In this document: positions 6,109 to 9,821 of the stretch, piece after piece
How positions within the stretch are numbered: position 1 is the stretch's first letter
How the letters are laid out: each line of letters starts with the position of its first letter
NCBI GenBank assembly: GCA_963934795.1
Contig: CAWWAF010000128.1
Span: 1 to 9,821 of the forward strand
Reading direction: 5' to 3'
DNA length: 9,821 nt
From: UBA8438 sp963934795
GTDB lineage: Bacteria > Acidobacteriota > Vicinamibacteria > Vicinamibacterales > UBA8438
Notes under the pieces: generated by a model
Databases searched by the model: none
What the model was told of the DNA's origin: nothing
Seen by the model: only the letters and a program-made list of their open reading frames with translations
Translations under genes and position numbers: made by a program

Positions 6109-7539
6109 TCAGGGAGCCGATTCCTGAGACGGGAAGCGCACCTGACACAGCGGGCATCCGATGACGACATCGTTCTTCGTCAGCCCGAGCCGTTCGCGAC
6201 GCTCACCCATCTCTGCCTCGAATTCCTCATCGGTGAGCGCAATCGCCTCGCCCAGGTCGATAAACATGTTGGCCACGGAACGCCGGCCGCCACCACCCCA
6301 GTTTCGAGGGTCCGCCACGTTGCGGTTACCCGGCGTCGTGTCCATGAAACCGGTCAGATGCAGAATGGCGCCTTCGGGTAACAGCGGCGCCGCGTCGTCG
6401 GCGTAGACGTAGCTGCGCACCCAGTTGTGGTCGTACCCAGCACACGTGAGCGTCTGCACACTGTGCCCCCAGATCGCCTCCAGGCACATCCGAACGCCCG
6501 GCGCGTGCATGTGCGGCTCGAAGGTCAGAATCTTCGTGTGCTGTTCAAGTACTGTGTATGCATGCAGCTGCTGGTCCGCGGTGGTCGGTTTGATGGAAAT
6601 GTCCACGCCGTTGGCCGTCAATCGCCGGACCCACGTCACACTGGGCTTGTAGCCCACTGGATGCAGCTTGAAGGCGAACTCGAGATACGCTTTCGTCTCC
6701 CGGCCGTTCGAATGGAGATGCGCCGTTTCGAGATTCAATACCGACCCGGCTGCGAGAATACGACCCGCGTCAGGCGGAAAAATGTCCGCATTTCGGCCGA
6801 CCTCATGCACGGGCCATACCGTCGTGGTCTCACCGGTGAAAGCATCGGGCTGCTCCGACTCGACCACGTGCGACGAGTAGTTCAGGTGGTGCAGTACGAA
6901 GCGTCCTCCGACGGTGTTGCTGCCCCCCCCTTTCGGGATGTCATTGACCTCGCGGATTTCGACCGCCTCGACATACCGATCCTCCGTGAGTCCGGTGGGG
7001 ACGACCCCAATCGGCTCCCAGCGGTCGGCGCCTGAGGCATTGACGGTGACCTCGCGAGAACGCAGCACGAGGTCTGGAGTGCCAATACGCCATCCGTCTT
7101 CGCCACCCGCCACATACTTCGGTGCCGGCAAATCCGCCATGTCACCGCGTGGCGCGCCAGTGTCGGCCCACCTCGCGATAGTCGCTATTTCGCGATCGCT
7201 CAATGACGGGTCGTCTTTGTAGTGTTGGATGCCGATGTTCTTCTCGATGAACCACGGCGGCATTGCGCCTCGCTCGTTGCGCAGCGCGGTCCGGCTCTTC
7301 ATCGCGCGCGCCCAGGGGCGTGCCTCCTCATAGGTCAGCAACGACATGGGCGCCACCGAATCTGGCCGGTGGCAGTGCTGGCAACTGCGTTGGAGAATTG
7401 GCGCAATGTCTCGGGTGAAGGTAACACCCTCTGCGACCGCCGACTGGGCCGCCGACGATCCGGCGCCGACCACCAGGGCCACCCCGATGAGCGCCTGCGA
7501 ACTCGCGAGCCGAAACATTCGTCGACGCGTCATGGGCAT
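6109..7539 (-). CDS. Cytochrome c fused to PHM-like type II copper monooxygenase domain
   Basis: Predicted 476 residues from ATG 7539, with GAGAGGA (7549-7555) 9 nt upstream; ATG 7533 is possible and a TTG at 7563 unlikely. The exported N-terminus has RRRMFRL (5-11), Tat-like, then a hydrophobic stretch and AAQS. A cytochrome c domain follows: heme motif CQHCH (53-57), with M93 in GAMPPWF the likely axial Met. From about 150 comes a domain like peptidylglycine alpha-hydroxylating monooxygenase (PHM). H217-H218 plus H274 or H276 fit the CuH site; H343 and H345 (EPHMHAPG) with M425 (SVANMF) fit CuM. C352 and C366 may form a disulfide. GCPLC (461-465) near the end is an extra CxxC. Such domains hydroxylate C-H bonds using O2 and a reductant; here the fused heme may deliver electrons. 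Substrate unknown. First gene of an operon with the Ig-like protein. Confidence 0.9.
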   Translation of the reverse strand: MPMTRRRMFRLASSQALIGVALVVGAGSSAAQSAVAEGVTFTRDIAPILQRSCQHCHRPDSVAPMSLLTYEEARPWARAMKSRTALRNERGAMPPWFIEKNIGIQHYKDDPSLSDREIATIARWADTGAPRGDMADLPAPKYVAGGEDGWRIGTPDLVLRSREVTVNASGADRWEPIGVVPTGLTEDRYVEAVEIREVNDIPKGGGSNTVGGRFVLHHLNYSSHVVESEQPDAFTGETTTVWPVHEVGRNADIFPPDAGRILAAGSVLNLETAHLHSNGRETKAYLEFAFKLHPVGYKPSVTWVRRLTANGVDISIKPTTADQQLHAYTVLEQHTKILTFEPHMHAPGVRMCLEAIWGHSVQTLTCAGYDHNWVRSYVYADDAAPLLPEGAILHLTGFMDTTPGNRNVADPRNWGGGGRRSVANMFIDLGEAIALTDEEFEAEMGERRERLGLTKNDVVIGCPLCQVRFPSQESAP

Positions 7540-7590
7540 CGCCAATTTTCCTCTCAATGGCAACGAGGCTGTACCTGTGTTTATGGACCG

Positions 7591-7619
7591 AACCTATCAC
7601 GCGAATTTGGGAGGGTCAA
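7591..7619 (-). promoter_or_regulatory. Probable promoter of the cytochrome/monooxygenase operon
   Basis: On the - strand TTGACC (7614-7619, 5 of 6 to consensus), a 17-nt spacer and TAGGTT (7591-7596), preceded by TGA to give an extended -10 (TGnTAGGTT). Transcription would start near 7584, leaving a leader of about 45 nt. A 10-bp palindrome CGGCGCGCCG (7620-7629) touches the -35 and could be an operator, though short GC palindromes are common in this DNA. Confidence 0.45.
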
Positions 7620-7717
7620 CGGCGCGCCGCGTCGGCATCACGCCCCAGCCAGAGCGCACAGATATCGCGCGGCAACCGTAGGAATCTTCTTCGTGGTCGT
7701 TTATGCTTCCGAGGTCG

Positions 7718-7723
7718 AAGGAG
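7718..7723 (+). promoter_or_regulatory. Ribosome binding site AAGGAG fixing the PQQ dehydrogenase start
   Basis: AAGGAG ends 10 nt before ATG 7734. It selects this start over the frame's opening at 7557, which would put about 59 residues without a signal sequence ahead of the signal peptide. A TATGCT at 7702-7707 could be a -10, with no good -35. Confidence 0.65.
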
Positions 7724-7733
7724 ACCGCCCCAC

Positions 7734-9452
7734 ATGAAATTGACACGCGCCACTGCCCTGTGTTGCCTGATCGTCGCGTCCTCGTGGCTCGCGCCGACCT
7801 CGTCCGAGGCCCAGAACGTCGACTGGCCGCTCCACAACCTTGATCTCGCCGGGAGCCGCTTCTCGAAGACCGATCAGATCACTCCGGAGAACGCCCATCA
7901 GCTCACGCCACGCTGGCTCTTCCAGCACGGCGTCATCGATGGCGTGAGCAATCAAACGACACCGATCATCATCGACGGCATCATGTATGTCACCGATTCA
8001 CGTGGCAGCGTGTACGCCGTCAATGCCCTCGACGGCCATCTCATATGGCTCTACGACGTGACGGAACTCCTGGGAGGTGGACGCCAGCAGGGCTACGTCT
8101 TCCGGCACCGCGGCGTCACCTACGAAGACGGTGTCGTCTACAGTGCGGCCGGCTCGTTCGTCTTCGCCCTCGACGCCAAGACCGGCGAGCCGCTACCGGG
8201 GTTTGGAGTCGATGGACAGGCCAGCGTCATTCTCGATGTGCTCAAGCAGCAGTATCCAGATGTCGAGACTGCCATCTCCATGGGGTATTGGTTCACGACC
8301 GCACCGCAGATCCACAACGGGACGTTGTATCTCGGGTCGACCCGGAGCGAAAGCCGGATTCCGGGCGGGCATGTCCTGGCCATCGACGCCAAGACAGGAG
8401 AGGTGGAGTGGCACTTCAACACGGTGCCGCAGAGCGAGGCGGACCAGGGGTGGGATATCGCTGGCCCGACCTGGAACGGCGGCGGGCGTGAGGGGGGCGG
8501 CATCTGGGAAACGCCGTCTATCGATCCCGACCTCAACATGATGTACGTCGCTGTCGGCAACCCATTCGGGGACAGCACCCTGCGCGAAGGACTCAACCTG
8601 TTCTCAGACTCGGTGGTCGCGCTGTCGCTCGATACGGGGCAGCTCCAGTGGTACTACCAGCTGGTCCACCACGACGTATGGGACTACGACAACGGGTCGC
8701 AGCCCATCCTCTTCGACATGGAAGTGGACGGTGAGCCAGTCAAGGCGATGGCCCAGGCGAATAAGAACGGCTGGATGTATATCTTGAATCGGGAAACCGG
8801 CGAACCGGTCCACCCGATCATCGAGACGCCCGTTTCCACCGAGACCGACCGGGAGGGCGAAGTGCCGTACCCGACCCAGCCGATTCCTCACAAGAAGAAT
8901 GGCGAGCGCATGGAGCCAGTGTCGCCGGTCTTTCCGCTCGAGATACCCGCCGACCACGCCGCCGGCAAGACGCTAGTGGAGCAATACACGCCGCTCGGGC
9001 AGGATCAGATCTTCGCACCCGGCATGGGCGGCGGCGCCAGCTATGGTCCTATCGCGTTCAGCCCGGACACCGGACTGCTCTACGTCAACGCCATCGACCA
9101 GCCGTTCAATTCAGGTCGCGGGCCCAAAGGCTACTTTTCCGCCTACGACCCGACAACCGGCGAACTCGTCTGGCGCCAGATCTTCGAAGGTTACGGCCAA
9201 GCGGGCGCGGTGGTCACCAAGGGTGGTGTCGTCTTCGTCGGGACGGGGAGCAACACGGCCGGATATTTCTTCGCCTACGACGCCCGAACCGGCGAGGAAC
9301 TGTGGCGCTACAACACCGGATCGGGCATCTTCGCCTCGCCAGCGGTCTACATGGTCGACGGGCAGGAATTCGTCACGGTCGCCTCTGGAGGAGGCTCGCG
9401 CGGGCGCCGCGGTGGCGACCTGATTTTGAGCTTCGCGCTTCCGAAGCCCTAG
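7734..9452 (+). CDS. Secreted PQQ-dependent dehydrogenase (beta-propeller quinoprotein)
   Basis: Predicted 572 residues with a Sec signal peptide (1-27, cleavage near SEAQ-N). The mature protein is one beta-propeller with repeated tryptophan-docking-type motifs: NALDGHLIW (97-105), AIDAKTGEVEW (216-226), LDTGQLQW (299-306), DPTTGELVW (472-480) and DARTGEELW (516-524). By alignment from memory with methanol dehydrogenase, the metal/PQQ residues are E206 (E177), N276 in VGNP (N261) and D317 in HHDVWDYD (D303), with W258 as the PQQ floor tryptophan. D319, two residues after the catalytic Asp, is an extra acidic ligand candidate. The only cysteines (10, 11) lie in the signal peptide, so there is no vicinal disulfide and no heme c. 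It probably oxidises an alcohol, sugar or aldehyde in the periplasm and passes electrons to another carrier. Membrane glucose dehydrogenase-type relatives share HHDxWDxD, so the substrate is open. Divergent from the cytochrome/monooxygenase operon across 194 bp. Confidence 0.9.
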   Translation: MKLTRATALCCLIVASSWLAPTSSEAQNVDWPLHNLDLAGSRFSKTDQITPENAHQLTPRWLFQHGVIDGVSNQTTPIIIDGIMYVTDSRGSVYAVNALDGHLIWLYDVTELLGGGRQQGYVFRHRGVTYEDGVVYSAAGSFVFALDAKTGEPLPGFGVDGQASVILDVLKQQYPDVETAISMGYWFTTAPQIHNGTLYLGSTRSESRIPGGHVLAIDAKTGEVEWHFNTVPQSEADQGWDIAGPTWNGGGREGGGIWETPSIDPDLNMMYVAVGNPFGDSTLREGLNLFSDSVVALSLDTGQLQWYYQLVHHDVWDYDNGSQPILFDMEVDGEPVKAMAQANKNGWMYILNRETGEPVHPIIETPVSTETDREGEVPYPTQPIPHKKNGERMEPVSPVFPLEIPADHAAGKTLVEQYTPLGQDQIFAPGMGGGASYGPIAFSPDTGLLYVNAIDQPFNSGRGPKGYFSAYDPTTGELVWRQIFEGYGQAGAVVTKGGVVFVGTGSNTAGYFFAYDARTGEELWRYNTGSGIFASPAVYMVDGQEFVTVASGGGSRGRRGGDLILSFALPKP

Positions 9453-9481
9453 CGGGCGTCGGGGTGGATTCGAAACTCACC

Positions 9482-9821
9482 CTAGCAGAGCTTTCGGAGG
9501 ACCCCTGCCGAACGATGATGCCAACTCGCCCAAGTCAGGGGCGAGTCGCCGCTCATGTCCTTTGCGTCCACGATGGCCCCGGCATCCACCAGGAGCTGGA
9601 TGCTGCTCTCTTCGGTGCCGAACGCGGCAGCACGATGCAGCGGCGTTTCACCCTTCGTCCGACAATCGCGCATGAAGGCGCCGGTGGCAGCCCCTTCCCG
9701 TGTGACCACATTCGGGTCCGCGCCGTGTGTCAGCAGGATTTTCAGGATTCTGACGTCGTCCGGACGACCAGTCTTGCAGAGCGCCACGTGGAGTGGAGTC
9801 ATCGAGTTGGCTGGATACCCT
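9482..9821 (-). CDS. Ankyrin-repeat protein, C-terminal part (cut by right edge; probably truncated by an amber codon)
   Basis: The frame enters from the right edge; 112 residues are visible before TAG 9482-9484. The ATG at 9802 falls just ahead of TPLH inside an ankyrin repeat (NSMTPLHVA) and has no good Shine-Dalgarno, so the start is taken to lie outside the window. Repeats visible: TPLHVALCKTGRPDDVRILK then ILLTHGADPN; GETPLHRAAAFGTEESSIQL then LVDAGAIVD; and GDSPLTWASWHHRSAGVLRK then LC-stop. Ankyrin repeats mediate protein binding; partner and location are unknown. The last repeat stops in its second helix. Beyond the TAG the same frame continues GEFRIHPDAR to a second TAG at 9449-9451, overlapping the PQQ gene's stop. 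I recall relatives with LCYG.FRIHP at this point, so the first TAG may replace a Tyr codon. Convergent with the PQQ dehydrogenase gene, 29 bp apart. Confidence 0.8.
   Translation of the reverse strand, partial: GYPANSMTPLHVALCKTGRPDDVRILKILLTHGADPNVVTREGAATGAFMRDCRTKGETPLHRAAAFGTEESSIQLLVDAGAIVDAKDMSGDSPLTWASWHHRSAGVLRKLC

Noticed and set aside
5466..6164. 232-residue open frame on + antisense to the Ig-like gene
   Set aside because: Arg/His-rich composition, no signal or motif, opposite a gene with a signal peptide and recognisable blocks.
6427..7035. 202-residue open frame on + inside the monooxygenase gene
   Set aside because: The opposite strand encodes the copper-ligand region; no independent support.
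6109..7563. Longer form of the cytochrome/monooxygenase starting at 7563
   Set aside because: The first codon is TTG without a ribosome site, and it adds residues ahead of the signal peptide; ATG 7539 has GAGAGGA at proper spacing.
9482..9484. TAG read as an amino acid throughout this genome
   Set aside because: The PilZ, secreted-protein, racemase-like, lipocalin-like and PQQ genes all end naturally at TAG, so TAG is a normal stop here.
9447..9486. Repeated CCCTAGC (9447-9453 and 9480-9486) between the last two genes
   Set aside because: A 7-bp direct repeat in coding ends with no further structure; probably chance.
1..9821. tRNA, rRNA, CRISPR, insertion sequences, defence or phage genes
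   Set aside because: No cloverleaf, spaced repeats, transposase or terminal inverted repeats were seen. The gene content is envelope and metabolic, with no sign of a mobile or defence island.

Overview
The window is a gene-dense, high-GC bacterial segment with nine protein-coding genes and no RNA genes, insertion sequences or CRISPR arrays that I can see. Most products are exported: five carry Sec-type or Tat-like signal peptides and one a clear Tat signal. The repertoire (a secreted protein with an 'RTPDGQPD' N-terminus and a 'FEYACHEGN' C-terminus, a cytochrome c fused to a PHM-like copper monooxygenase, a PQQ beta-propeller dehydrogenase, ankyrin repeats) is most like Acidobacteriota, perhaps Vicinamibacteria. 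That placement is inferred from family resemblance only; Gemmatimonadota or another environmental high-GC lineage is possible.

Layout. Left edge: the end of a PilZ-domain protein on + (3-422), then a perfect 18-bp hairpin (451-491) in the convergent gap. Next, on -, come a secreted protein of unknown function (520-1497), a 239-bp gap, a mandelate racemase-like enolase-superfamily enzyme (1737-2831) and a Tat-exported PhoD-like metallophosphatase (2847-4490). The last two form a tight pair transcribed phosphatase first, with a small hairpin over the phosphatase stop codon. A 102-bp divergent region with a good sigma70-type promoter on - separates them from a secreted lipocalin-like protein on + (4593-5126). 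Convergent to it is a two-gene - operon: the cytochrome c/copper monooxygenase fusion (6109-7539), then a secreted Ig-like protein (5160-6089). A 194-bp divergent region separates this operon from a secreted PQQ dehydrogenase on + (7734-9452). At the right edge the 3' part of an ankyrin-repeat gene lies on - (9482-9821), apparently ended by a premature amber codon.

How the genes may work together. The PQQ dehydrogenase and the divergent heme/copper operon could form a periplasmic oxidation module: the quinoprotein has no heme of its own, while the fusion protein carries one c-type heme next to a complete PHM-like copper ligand set. The phosphatase/enolase pair suggests release of an organic acid or sugar acid outside the cytoplasm followed by metabolism inside it. 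Both ideas are inferences from gene order; no substrate can be read from the sequence. The most useful points to check are the intact metal-ligand sets, the Lys-to-Arg change at a catalytic position of the racemase-like enzyme, and the interrupted ankyrin gene.
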